NCBI RefSeq assembly: GCF_009725235.1
Contig: NZ_WJFC01000080.1
Span: forward strand, 1-55,746
Source of the DNA: Scytonema sp. UIC 10036
GTDB lineage: Bacteria; Cyanobacteriota; Cyanobacteriia; Cyanobacteriales; Nostocaceae
Length of the DNA: 55,746 bases
Reading direction: 5' to 3'
Below are positions 34,598 through 45,000 of the stretch, one piece after another. The stretch's first letter is position 1; every line of letters begins with the position of its first letter. The notes below the pieces were generated by a model. That model did not search any database and was not told the DNA's origin. It worked only from the letters and a program-made list of their open reading frames with translations. Both the position numbers and the translations under genes were made by a program.

Positions 34598-37500
34598 GAC
34601 AAAACGAGCAAGTAGTTTCTTTAATGCTTCGTTTGCAGAACATAGGCTGTCGAATTTGGGCTGAAGATGATAAGTTACGAATTCGTACTAGCAAAAACGC
34701 CCTCACTTCCGAGCTGAAGCAGGAAATTCAAACCAACAAAGCGGATATATTAGCATTCTTAAATGCTGCCAAAGCCAGAACTGTCATGGCAGAGGAAATT
34801 CCCCTCATGAGCGCTGATGAACCAAAACTCCTTTCCTATGCTCAACAACGTCTGTGGTTGTTAGCACAACTCCAAGGATCGTCAGCAACTTACAATATGC
34901 CGATAGCGTTACAACTGGAAGGCGACCTCAATATTGACGCCCTGCGCTCTAGTTTAGCTTATCTGCTTAACCGTCATGCCAGTCTTAGGATGTGTTTTCC
35001 TACAGTTGCGGGACAACCTCAAGTTGTTATCAAAAATTTAGACGAAATCGAAGTTCTAACGATAAAATCAGGAACTGGCGATTGGGGACTGGGGACTAGG
35101 GACAGGGAAGTTTTACTAATCCAAAATCCAAAATCCAAAATCCAAAATTCAAAATCCAAAATCCAAAATCCAAAATCCCTCCAGAGTCTAATTGATGCTC
35201 ATGCTCATGAACCGTTGGACTTAAATACTGGTCCTTTGTTTAAAGCAAAACTGCTGCAACTGGAGGAGGAGAAATATGTGTTGCTTGTTAATATGCATCA
35301 TATTGTCAGTGACGGCTGGTCAATAGGGGTGTTTGTCCGGGAGTTAAGGCAAGCTTATACCGCCTTTGCCCAAGGTCAAACCCCAAACCTGGCTCCCCTA
35401 CCCATTCAATACAGCGATTACGCAAACTGGCAACGAAATTGGTTACAAGGGGAGGTATTAGAAAACCAGATCGACTATTGGAAAAATCAACTCAAGGATG
35501 CTTCCCCATTACTGGAATTACCTACCGATTATCCTCGCCCAGCACAGCAAAGCTACCGAGGTACACGCTATCTCTACTCTCTCACGCTGGAATTAAGCAC
35601 TGCCATTAAAACCTTCAGCCAACAACAAGGGGTAAGCGTGTTTATGACCTTGTTGGCAGCTTTTAGTATTCTGCTTTCTCGTTACAGTCGCCAAAACGAT
35701 CTGTGTATTGGTTCTCCCATTGCTAACCGTACTCACAGCCAAACGGAAGGATTAATTGGCTTTTTTGTCAATACATTGGTACTGCGTAACCAAATCAACC
35801 CCGAACAAAGTTTTATTGAGTTCCTGCAACAAACTCGCCACACTTGTTTAGATGCTTATGCTCATCAAGATATTCCTTTTGAACTTCTGGTAGAAAGGTT
35901 ACAACCAGAGCGCAGCATGAGCCATAATCCCTTATTCCAAGTCATGTTGGCGCTGGAAAATAATGAAAGCCCGAACCTAAGTTTGCCAGGACTGGAGATT
36001 CAATGGCTCGGCTCAACCTGTCCGTTTGCTAAGTTTGACATAACACTTCTGGTTATAGAATCTGACAACCAATTAAATTGCTCTTGGGAATACGCTACAG
36101 ATCTCTTTGAGAAGAGTACCATACAACGAATGGCGGAACAGTTTGAAGTTCTGCTTAAGGGAATTGTCGATCGCCCAAACGAACCTATCAAGACTCTGCC
36201 TTTAATGACCGTGGCAGAACTTGTGCAACTACAGCGCTGGAATCAAACTCACACCGATTATCCTCTCAATCAAACTTTAGTTGACCTGTTTGAAGCTCAA
36301 GTTGAAAAAAATCGCGATCGTTTTGCTTTGGTGTTTGAATCCCAAAGCTTAACGTACCAGCAATTGAATCAAAAAGCAAACCAACTGGCTCATTATCTCA
36401 TTCAAAATTACCAAATTCAGCCAGATACATTAATTGGTATATGCGTTGAACGGTCATTGGAAATGATTGTTGGTGTACTCGGTATCCTTAAAGCGGGTGC
36501 TGCTTATGTGCCGATCGATCCCAATTATCCCCAAGAGCGTATTGAGTTTATGCTAAAAGATTCTGGGACATCGGTGTTGTTGACCCAAAGTTCCCTACTA
36601 GACCAATTACCACTCACTAAACTGGAAAACTCCCTTCAGATAATTTGTTTAGATCGAGAAACTTTTGCCAAAGAGTTAACAGATAATCCCAGTCCTCAAA
36701 GTACACCTCATGATTTAGCGTATGCAATCTATACCTCTGGTTCGACGGGAACACCCAAGGGGGTGGCGATCGAGCATCGAGGACTAGTCAATATGACTTT
36801 GGCAGTTGGTCAAATTTTGCAAATTCAACCCCAAAGCCGTTTGCTACAGTTTGCTTCTTTCAGCTTTGATGCTTCAATTTGGGAAATTTCTACTGCCCTC
36901 GCCGCAGGTGCTTGTTTATATCTTGCTAAAAAAGAAATCTTGTTACCAAGTCTTGACTTACTACTCTTTTTAAGAGAATGCAAAATTTCCCATGTCACGT
37001 TACCTCCTTCAGTCTTATCCCTATTACCTCAAGCAACGTTACCTGATTTGCAAATCGTAGTGACTGCAGGTGAAGCTTGCCCAACAGAATTAGTTACCCG
37101 GTGGGCGCAGGGACGGCGTTTTTTTAATGGCTACGGACCGACGGAATCTACAGTTTGTGCAAGTATCGCTCTTTGTGAACCAAATGGCAAAAAACCGTCC
37201 ATCGGTCAACCGTTGCCCAATACCCGTATCTACATTTTAGATGCAAACAATCAACCGTTAACCCTAGGAATACCAGGAGAATTGTGTATCGCTGGCGTTG
37301 GTTTAGCAAGAGGCTATCTCAATCGTCTTGAAACTACCAAGGGAAAATTCATTGAAGTGGAATTATTTGGCAAAACTGAGCGAATATACAAAACTGGTGA
37401 TCTGGCACGATGGTTGCACGACGGTAACTTAGAATACATGGGTCGTATTGACGACCAAATTAAACTCAGGGGCTTTAGAATTGAACTCGGTGAGATTGAA

Positions 37501-38871
37501 TCAATTTTGTTACAATATCCATCAGTTAAAGAAGCAGCTGTCACCTTATATAAAACTGAGAGAAACCAGAGTTTAATTGCCTACGTAACGGGAATTACCA
37601 CCAATCTATCTACCCAACTTAAAAATCATCTCAAATCCCGTCTGCCAGATTACATGGTACCCGCTCAGATCGTGGTACTAAATAAGTTGCCTCTCACTCC
37701 CAATGGCAAAATTGACCGTAAAGCTTTACCTGCTCCCAATATTGGCGTTGAAGGCTCATATGAAGCTCCACGCAACGAAGTTGAAAAACAACTAGCACAG
37801 ATATGGTCTGCTGTACTCGAACGTCAAGAAATTGGGATTCACGATCGCTTTTTCGACTTGGGTGGTCATTCTTTATTGGCAATGAAACTGCTCAATAATA
37901 TTCAAATAGCGTTTGGGCAACAACTTCCCTTAAGCAGTTTATTTCAGAACCCAACTATTGCTCAACTGGCACAACAACTTTGCCATACCCATCAACAGTA
38001 TCATCCCGATTTACTATCTTTCCAACCCGGTCACTGGTCAGTTGATGGAGATGCAGCCCCTCTATTTTGTCTTCCTGGCGCAAACGGACACGGCTTCTAT
38101 TTTCGAGATTTGGCAATCAATTTAGGAACTGAACGACCAGTATATGGACTCGAAACACCAGGAAGAGATGGACTTAGCCCGATTCCTAACTCAGTAGCAG
38201 CTCATGCGAGCCAACTCATTGAGTTATTACGCCAGCAGCAAGCCAAAAGCCCATACTTATTAGCAGGATACTCTTCGGGTTGTGTTGTTGCTTTTGAAAT
38301 GGCTGCCCAACTAGAACAGCTTGGTGAAAAGGTAGGTTTACTGGCTCTCTTTGACGCCGGACTAGTTTCTCAGCCTGAGTATTTAACTAATAGAGAAGAT
38401 ATTGATTGGATTTGGCAATTGATTCAACGGATTGAAGCCTTAAAGGGAGTTTCTTTAGGACTGAAATACAATGATTTAGCTACAGAAGTCGATGACCAAG
38501 CTCGTTGGGACAAAGCAGCAAAATATTTATACCATCATAATATCCTACCAGAACACTCAACCCTGTCTTTACTCAAAACTAATATGAAAGTGATGAAAAT
38601 GCTGACACTCAATTACGCAAATTATCGTCCTCACTATCGAATTGCTGCCCCCATAATTTTATTCCGCGCTCGAGAAGTTCATGAGATTCTTTTACAAGAA
38701 CTCCAAGCTATGTCCGATTACGAGCTACCAGATTGGGGGTGGCAATCTTACACTAAAAAACCTGTCAAAGTGATATCTGTACCTGGAAACCACGGTGGAA
38801 TGCTTTATGAACCCAATGTAAAAATATTAGCCAAAGAATTACAAGCAGCAATGGTAGAAGCAACAGGGTAG
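34594..38871 (+). CDS. aptD: Anabaenopeptin synthetase AptD: docking-C-A(Phe)-PCP-TE
   Basis: 1425 aa, the terminating module. Residues 1-60 resemble a TubC-type N-terminal docking domain (LMLRLQNIGCRIWAEDDKL). Then C (HHIVSDGWS about 235), A (TSGSTGTPKG about 715; pocket by eye D-A-W-T-V-A-G-V-C, close to the GrsA Phe code), PCP (GGHSLL about 1090) and thioesterase (FCLPGANGHG about 1159; nucleophile GYSSG about 1225; catalytic-His region GNHGGML about 1398). It should add Phe6 and macrolactamise onto the Lys side chain. An AAAATCC repeat block is translated in frame at about 35066-35180, inside the C domain. ATGA overlap with aptC implies coupling. Confidence 0.93.
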   Translation: MRQNEQVVSLMLRLQNIGCRIWAEDDKLRIRTSKNALTSELKQEIQTNKADILAFLNAAKARTVMAEEIPLMSADEPKLLSYAQQRLWLLAQLQGSSATYNMPIALQLEGDLNIDALRSSLAYLLNRHASLRMCFPTVAGQPQVVIKNLDEIEVLTIKSGTGDWGLGTRDREVLLIQNPKSKIQNSKSKIQNPKSLQSLIDAHAHEPLDLNTGPLFKAKLLQLEEEKYVLLVNMHHIVSDGWSIGVFVRELRQAYTAFAQGQTPNLAPLPIQYSDYANWQRNWLQGEVLENQIDYWKNQLKDASPLLELPTDYPRPAQQSYRGTRYLYSLTLELSTAIKTFSQQQGVSVFMTLLAAFSILLSRYSRQNDLCIGSPIANRTHSQTEGLIGFFVNTLVLRNQINPEQSFIEFLQQTRHTCLDAYAHQDIPFELLVERLQPERSMSHNPLFQVMLALENNESPNLSLPGLEIQWLGSTCPFAKFDITLLVIESDNQLNCSWEYATDLFEKSTIQRMAEQFEVLLKGIVDRPNEPIKTLPLMTVAELVQLQRWNQTHTDYPLNQTLVDLFEAQVEKNRDRFALVFESQSLTYQQLNQKANQLAHYLIQNYQIQPDTLIGICVERSLEMIVGVLGILKAGAAYVPIDPNYPQERIEFMLKDSGTSVLLTQSSLLDQLPLTKLENSLQIICLDRETFAKELTDNPSPQSTPHDLAYAIYTSGSTGTPKGVAIEHRGLVNMTLAVGQILQIQPQSRLLQFASFSFDASIWEISTALAAGACLYLAKKEILLPSLDLLLFLRECKISHVTLPPSVLSLLPQATLPDLQIVVTAGEACPTELVTRWAQGRRFFNGYGPTESTVCASIALCEPNGKKPSIGQPLPNTRIYILDANNQPLTLGIPGELCIAGVGLARGYLNRLETTKGKFIEVELFGKTERIYKTGDLARWLHDGNLEYMGRIDDQIKLRGFRIELGEIESILLQYPSVKEAAVTLYKTERNQSLIAYVTGITTNLSTQLKNHLKSRLPDYMVPAQIVVLNKLPLTPNGKIDRKALPAPNIGVEGSYEAPRNEVEKQLAQIWSAVLERQEIGIHDRFFDLGGHSLLAMKLLNNIQIAFGQQLPLSSLFQNPTIAQLAQQLCHTHQQYHPDLLSFQPGHWSVDGDAAPLFCLPGANGHGFYFRDLAINLGTERPVYGLETPGRDGLSPIPNSVAAHASQLIELLRQQQAKSPYLLAGYSSGCVVAFEMAAQLEQLGEKVGLLALFDAGLVSQPEYLTNREDIDWIWQLIQRIEALKGVSLGLKYNDLATEVDDQARWDKAAKYLYHHNILPEHSTLSLLKTNMKVMKMLTLNYANYRPHYRIAAPIILFRAREVHEILLQELQAMSDYELPDWGWQSYTKKPVKVISVPGNHGGMLYEPNVKILAKELQAAMVEATG

Positions 38872-39021
38872 AAATGACTTCAAATCAAGGCACACACTCA
38901 TAAAAAAGTCATACCAATTTGGACAAAGAATGAGATAGATAGTGAGTCGAAATCAAGTCCACACATAATTTCTCAATCCAAAATCCAAAATCTAAAATCC
39001 AAAATTTATTGGTATACAACA

Positions 39022-40200
39022 ATGGAAACCGCAACTCTCAAAATTGATGATGAAACCCTGCGGGATGGAGAACAACAAGCAGGGATTTTCTTCTCTTACC
39101 CAACCAAACAAAAACTTGCCCATTTAATTGCTCAAACGGGAGTTCATGGACTTGCCATCATGCCTAGTGTTTGCGAACAAGAAGAAGAGCTAGTCAAAAC
39201 ATTAGTATCAGAGGGACTCGATTATTTAATTGCTGCTTCTACTTTGATGGGAAAGCAGCACATCGATCGCGCCAAAAGCCACGGAGTTAAGCGCATCATC
39301 CTGTTCCATGCTGTTTCCGATCGACTGCTGTTTCTGCGAGATCCCCAAATCCGCCTTATGAGAGAGTTCAAAGGGAAAACCATTGATGATGGCATTTCAA
39401 TTGAGGTCATTAATAGAATCCGCCAAAATGCTATTAATGTCATTGTGGAAAATTTGCACTATGCCACAAGGGTTGCTGGACTTAGAGTAGACTTTGCAGC
39501 CGAAGATGCTTCTAGAGCCGATTTTGACTTTTTGGTGCAATGTATCCGTTCATGCAGTCCTTATATCGAACACTTTTTGCTCTGCGATACAGTGGGGATT
39601 CTGAGTCCAGAAAAAAGCTACATCTGGGTTAACGACCTGCTCCAATCCACAACAGGAGTCGCTTTCGGAGTACACTATCACAATGACATGGGTATGGCAC
39701 TGGAAAATACCCTCCAGTCCCTTATGGCAGGAGCAACTTTAGTATCGGGTACATTTGGTGGTATAGGAGAGCGAGCCGGAAATGTTGCTCTCGAACAGGT
39801 GTTAAATGGGTTGCGAGTCCGCTTCGGAATTGAAGTCAAGGGGATTAACTACGATGCGATCGCCGCCGTGACCGATCGCATTGAGCAACTGGGCATTCGT
39901 CCTGCCCCCCCTTATTCTCAAGCTGCTCAACGCCACGAATCAGGTATTCATGTCAATTCTTTGCTTTCCGATTCTAACAGCTATGCAGCATTACCTTATA
40001 ATACGATAGATGTTGTATTTGGCAAATGGAGTGGAATCAGTAATTTTCAGTATCTATTTGAAAAGAAACTGCACAATCCCCAACCGAGAGAGCAATACGA
40101 GAAAATGCGATCGGCAATCAAATCTCTTGCTACTGAACAAGAACGCTATTTTACAGCCAACGAAGTGTTAGAGCTATGGAAAAATGGTGTCTTGGAATAA
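39022..40200 (+). CDS. hphA: 2-isopropylmalate synthase-like benzylmalate synthase (HphA)
   Basis: A 392-aa member of the isopropylmalate/homocitrate synthase family. Visible motifs are DDETLRDGEQQAG at the N-terminus, HYHNDMGMA and GGIGERAGN in the barrel, and HESGIHV. It lacks the C-terminal leucine-feedback domain of normal LeuA, as expected for chain-extension enzymes. It would condense acetyl-CoA with phenylpyruvate (or 4-hydroxyphenylpyruvate) as the first step to homophenylalanine/homotyrosine. It lies 150 bp after aptD in the same direction, while hphB and hphCD lie on the other side of the apt genes. The gap contains CAAAATC heptamers and no obvious ribosome site. Confidence 0.88.
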   Translation: METATLKIDDETLRDGEQQAGIFFSYPTKQKLAHLIAQTGVHGLAIMPSVCEQEEELVKTLVSEGLDYLIAASTLMGKQHIDRAKSHGVKRIILFHAVSDRLLFLRDPQIRLMREFKGKTIDDGISIEVINRIRQNAINVIVENLHYATRVAGLRVDFAAEDASRADFDFLVQCIRSCSPYIEHFLLCDTVGILSPEKSYIWVNDLLQSTTGVAFGVHYHNDMGMALENTLQSLMAGATLVSGTFGGIGERAGNVALEQVLNGLRVRFGIEVKGINYDAIAAVTDRIEQLGIRPAPPYSQAAQRHESGIHVNSLLSDSNSYAALPYNTIDVVFGKWSGISNFQYLFEKKLHNPQPREQYEKMRSAIKSLATEQERYFTANEVLELWKNGVLE

Positions 40201-40271
40201 TCCATCAGTCAGCCTCAAGACCCTAAACTAATTTTTAGGCTACTACGTTCTTCAAACAAGCGAACCGACCG

Positions 40272-40838
40272 TTAGAACTTGCTAAAAAAGGTGAGAACAT
40301 CACACACACCAAGGCTAAGGCAATTGTCAATCGTCATCAGCAGCTAGCTCAACCTAATACTTTCAAGTCTGCTACTATTGACATCTCTGCTGAGACTATG
40401 GAAGGTAATGTATTTACTCCATCACAACCAAGCCAATCTCAAAAGATTCATTCTCAATTAGAACCAAAAGAAGAAGCTAATTCAGCGACAATTCCATTGT
40501 CGGTTGAGACTGTATTGACAACAGAATTGGACGAGAGATCGGGGCGGAAAGCTACTGAGAAAATTAACTCAGTTCCCAAACAATACTTAGAAGTCTTGTC
40601 CCGCTCACAGCCTGAGTACAGCAATTATGTACGTGTCCTTAATATCGAACATCAAAACCCAGAGTTAGTCACAGATATAGCTCAGACTTTTGAACTGACC
40701 TATGCTGGTGTCCGTGTTAATGTTGAAGGGAACCCAGAGGTATTAACTATTCTATTTGAACAAATGCATAAAAATTCTGCTTTTAGAGAGAAAGTTTTAG
40801 AAGAAGCCAAATTACTTGCTGCAACAACTGGACTTTAG
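40272..40838 (+). pseudogene. DUF3102-type protein, 5'-truncated copy
   Basis: Homologous to the C-terminal part of the intact gene at 53740-54651, starting abruptly at LELAKKGENIT (40272). The first about 140 codons, which include the recognisable DUF3102-like region, are missing. The frame is open to the stop at 40838, and an internal ATG at 40398 could give 146 aa. It carries an extra segment (NRHQQLAQPNTFKSATIDIS) absent from the other copy. It is probably non-functional and is useful as a marker of the duplication that brackets the PKS region. Confidence 0.7.
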
Positions 40839-40862
40839 TGGTTCATGAACAGTAACTCATCT

Positions 40863-40967
40863 CAAGGGGCAACACGCGCCCCAAAATATATACAGGGTAA
40901 AGATTTGACCTAATTGTGGTAAAAAAGATAGGTTTGTCATTCTCAACAAGCTCAATAAGATTGAGTT
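40863..40967. mobile_element. IS-end fragment, same family as 52770-53200
   Basis: About 105 bp nearly identical to 52771-52872 (GCGCCCCAAAATATATAC, GGTAAAGATTTGACC, TGTCATTCTCAACAAG). Here it stops at AATAAGATTGA, just before the transposase start seen in the other copy. It is a solo IS end. Confidence 0.6.
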
Positions 40968-41464
40968 TAAAATACCGCTAAAATCTTCACCAAGTAGATT
41001 TCTGGCTGCGTCCGAACAACGATAAGGGAAAGCATCAACTCATGTTAATTTCTCCTCACAACAGCTACAGATATCTTGATGATGGTCGAAAACCTCTTTA
41101 CACTCAGATGGCTCGTATAAAAATCTGCTGTGACCCTTATGCCCTGTCTGTCCCTCGCGTTTTTCGCCCCTGTTCTTTTTCTTTTGGCGCTTTTTAGCAC
41201 TGGGTGGGTCGGAGTCGCGGGGGAGATGACGAATTATTTGATGTATGCAACACCCAAATTAAATCTGCCAAATTGGCAAAATTAAACATAGCTGCGCTGT
41301 TTCAACCTATCACCACATTTGTGACGCTTTGAGTGTCAATAATTGCCCTCGCGCTCACCAACGCGAGGCTCTCAATTTGCCCAAAGAGTGCTCACCATCT
41401 TTTTTCGTCATACAACGATAAAGTAATTTTTAGTTGATTTATCTGCACTTATTGGCTCTTCAAT
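40968..41464. other. Unassigned degenerate sequence
   Basis: About 500 bp without a supportable gene. One frame around 41030-41200 reads protein-like (PHNSYRYLDDGRKPLYTQMA) but lacks a start and family resemblance. It may be debris of another gene, and 41335-41400 has CGCG/CTCACC palindromic repeats. Confidence 0.3.
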
Positions 41465-41836
41465 TCAACCTCCTGTTGGGACTACCGTGCTCCCTTCAAT
41501 CATCAGCATTGCTGTTCGCTCTGGTGCCCTAGTTCGATGCAGTACGCCTTTCGGAACTGTAAATCCTTGTTTGGGAGCAAGCTCGACAGTTTTATTTTCC
41601 AAATCAATGATGAGCTTACCATCGACTACATAAAAGAACTCGTCCTCGTTATCATGCTTATGCCACTGAAATTCACCCTTCACAATGCCAAGCCGTACAA
41701 CACAATCGTTGACCTGACATAACGTTTGATTAAACTAATCTTCTTCGCATTCTTCCTGTAGCTTCTGTACATCAATAAGATTTAGGAAGCCGAATTGTAC
41801 ATCAGTATTAATGGTGTATGGAAGTTGAGTACTTAT
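41465..41836 (-). pseudogene. Cupin protein, inactivated inverted copy
   Basis: An inverted copy of the cupin gene at 54730-55101, including its upstream 70 bp (to about 41910). Two lesions are visible. The start ATG has become ATA (41836-41834). The Trp codon at position 34 has become TAG (41737-41735). The distal 72 codons remain open and keep the HWHKH-like motif (here QWHKHDNEDE). Translation of that piece from an internal GTG cannot be excluded. Confidence 0.8.
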
Positions 41837-42063
41837 ATTCAGTCTCCATTATGAGAAAAAAGGTTACACTAACTGGACTTAAACAAGAATCAAGCCCAAA
41901 TCAAACTTAAACTTTTAATTCTTGATTTGTCAAGAACTTTGGCTCATAATTTATGTAAAAAATATTCTTAATCGCAAAAACATAGGCTAAGATATTTACG
42001 GTAGAGCAATCATAAAAATGTCAATTCTAACAAAAGCGAAGTTTAGGCAGGATGTAGAAAGTA
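41837..42063. other. Upstream region of the PKS gene
   Basis: The left 75 bp are the inverted cupin upstream duplicate. The rest is AT-rich with no recognisable promoter, and the PKS ATG at 42064 lacks a clear ribosome site (GTAGAAAGTA precedes it). Confidence 0.35.
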
Positions 42064-45000
42064 ATGCAATTAGATGATAGAAGTGCTTCTTTAGCAAAGA
42101 AGCGCCAACAAGAGTATATACCCAGGGAAATAGAAGTTGCTATCCGGTCAAGTTTGACGGTAGAGGATTGTATAGTCATAAAGAGGCAGACAGAAAATTT
42201 CCAACAAGAATTTATTGCTTATGTAGTCCCTGAGGCTTTATTTGCCGCAGAAGCGTTATTATCTCACCTGCAAACCATTCTACCTAGTGAATGCTTACCC
42301 ACAATAGTACCAGTATCGGCTCTGCCTTTGACCTTCTCCGGAGAGATAGATAAAACTGCTCTTTCTCATCTGGAAATCACAGACACTGACTTAGCGCAGC
42401 AATGGGAAGAGCAAATCAAGTTAGTACCTAAAGTCAAACAAGTAGCGGTAGTCGTTCAAGAACACCTCAAGCAGCAACAGTCACTACGTCTATCAGACTT
42501 GCTGACTGAGTGGAAAACTCTGACAAGTGAAGAAAGTAAGACTCCAGTAAGAACTCAATTATCTCACTCAACTCACAACCAGGATTCCAGTGCCAGCAGA
42601 CTAGCTATCAGTCATGGAGGAGAACTCAAGCGAGAAAAAAATGCCCCAAAGGTATTGACACAAGCGCTGCAAAAAACGGTTGTTGAATTCCCAGACAAAC
42701 AACTGATTTATATTCAATCTGATGGCTCTCAAATCGTTCAATCTTATCAAGATTTATTATTAGACGCTCAAAAAATATTGGCTGGGTTAAGAAAACTCGG
42801 TTTAAAGCCATTAGACAAAGTAATATTTCAAATTCCTCAAAGTCAAGATTTTATTCCCGCTTTTTGGGGCTGTATATTAGGTAGTTTTATTCCTGTACCG
42901 ATTTCTATTGCTCCAGCCTACGAGCAGATGAACAGTGCTGTCAGTAAATTGCACAGTGCTTGGCAAATGCTAAAGCAACCTATTGTTCTGACAACCTCAA
43001 AATTGGCTTCAAGCCTTGAGAAATTACCGAAACTTTTAAAGATAGAAAACTTTCAAGTCGAAACAGTAGATAACTTACGCCAAAATCAACCAGATAGCAA
43101 TATTTATCAAAGCCAAGAAGATGATTTAGCTCTGATATTACTCACTTCAGGCAGTACTGGTTTTCCCAAAGGTGTGATGTTAACTCATCGCAATCTTTTA
43201 AGCATGACCGCTGGCAAAGCCCAAGTGAACAATTGTGATGCTCAAGATATAATCTTGAATTGGATGCCATTAGAGCATGTGGGTGCAATTGTATCTCTGG
43301 GATTGATGGCGGTGGATTTAGGTTGTACACAAATCCATGTATCTACAGAATATATCCTGCAAAATCCCATCCGGTGGTTGGAGTTGATTCAGCGCTATAA
43401 AGCTTCAATTTCCTGGGTACCAAATTTCGCTTTTTCACTGCTTAATGAACGAGCAAGCGAGATTAATCAGCGCTCATGGGATTTATCGTCTATGCGCTGT
43501 CTAGTGAACGGCGGGGAGCAAATAGTCCCGAAAACCTTAAGGCGCGCTCTTCATCTGCTCCAGCCACATGGTTTGCCATCTAATGCTGTTCGTCCCGCCT
43601 TTGGGATGTCGGAAACTTCCTCAGGTATCACCTTTTTATCTGAGGGGTTTTCTTTGGAAACTTCATCAGATGATATGTCATTTGTCGAACTCGGTTCACC
43701 GATTCCTGGAGCATCAATCCGCATCACTGAGGAAAATAATCAAATCGTTGCTGAAGGGGTGATTGGTAAATTTCAAGTGAAAGGGCTTTCTGTTACCTCC
43801 GGCTACTACGAAAATCCCCAACGCAATCGTGAGGCTTTTACTCCAGATGGATGGTTTAACACGGGAGATCTAGGCTATTTACAGTCAGGACGTATTGTGC
43901 TGACAGGCAGAGATAAAGATGACATTATTATTAATGGGATCAACTATTACAGCCATGAAATTGAATCAGTGGTTGAAGAAGTTGAGGGTGTAGAGGTTTC
44001 GTATACAGCTGCTTGTGCGGTGCGAGTTGGTGAGAACGCCGAGCAACTGGCAATCTTTTTTAGTTCTACTATCTCTGACAAAATCAGGGTGAAAGAACTT
44101 ATCAAAAAAATTCGTGGGACAGTTGTCAAAAATATTGGGGTCAATCCGAATTACATTATTCCAGTGAAAAAGGAGATGATACCCAAAACTGCGATTGGTA
44201 AAATTCAGCGATCGCAATTGAGCAGAATGTTCTCTGATGGTGAATTTGACACTATCATTCAACAACTGGGCATTAATTTAGATAATCCTAACTTGCTACC
44301 AGACTGGTTTTATCGCCCCTCTTGGCGAAGGAAACAACCCATAACCCAAATACCTACCATGAATGGTCAGTTCCTCATATTCCTCGATCGGTTAGGGTTA
44401 GGGGAGTCTTTGGGTACAGAACTTCAAAACCGTGGACAGCAGTGGATTGGCATTGAAGCAGGGGTAGACTTTAAACAAAAAAGCAACAATCGCTATTCCG
44501 TTGCGCCAAATAATCCCGAACATTATCAGCAGTTGCTGTCTGCTCTCAAAGCTAACAACTTTCAAATCGATAAAATTATACACTTGTGGACTTATGAAAG
44601 TGGCATTCGTCAGATTTCCAGTCTAGAGTCATTGGAAGAAGCTCAAACCCATGGAGTCTACAGCCTACTGTCCTTAGTTAAAGCCTTATCCAATATCCAC
44701 AAATCTCATCAGACTATCGAGCTATTAGTTGTTTCCAACAACACCCAATTTACATCGCCTGATGAGGAGATTGCTTATGAAAAATCACCTCTGCTTGGGT
44801 TAGTGAAAGTCATAGCCCAGGAAATACCAGGGTTGACAAGTCGTCATATAGACCTGAGTGTTGATGAACCAGCAGTGAATGCTAAGCTGATTCTGCAAGA
44901 GATGCATGTGTTATCTGAGGAGTCTGAGGTCGCTTATCGCCACGGACAGCGTTGGATTCCTCTATTAGAGAAAGTGAATTTTCGCGCTCCACAAAAGCAA

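Noticed and set aside
40398..40838. 146-aa ORF as an independent gene
   Set aside because: It is the distal part of a 5'-truncated DUF3102 copy; the ATG is internal to the homologous frame.
41030..41210. Protein-like frame (PHNSYRYLDDGRKPLYTQMA)
   Set aside because: No start, no recognisable family, in a rearranged region; kept as unassigned debris.
42064..43900. Fatty acyl-AMP ligase loading domain
   Set aside because: The ligase is followed by a KR before the ACP and lacks the usual FAAL layout; an A-KR-ACP keto-acid loader fits better.
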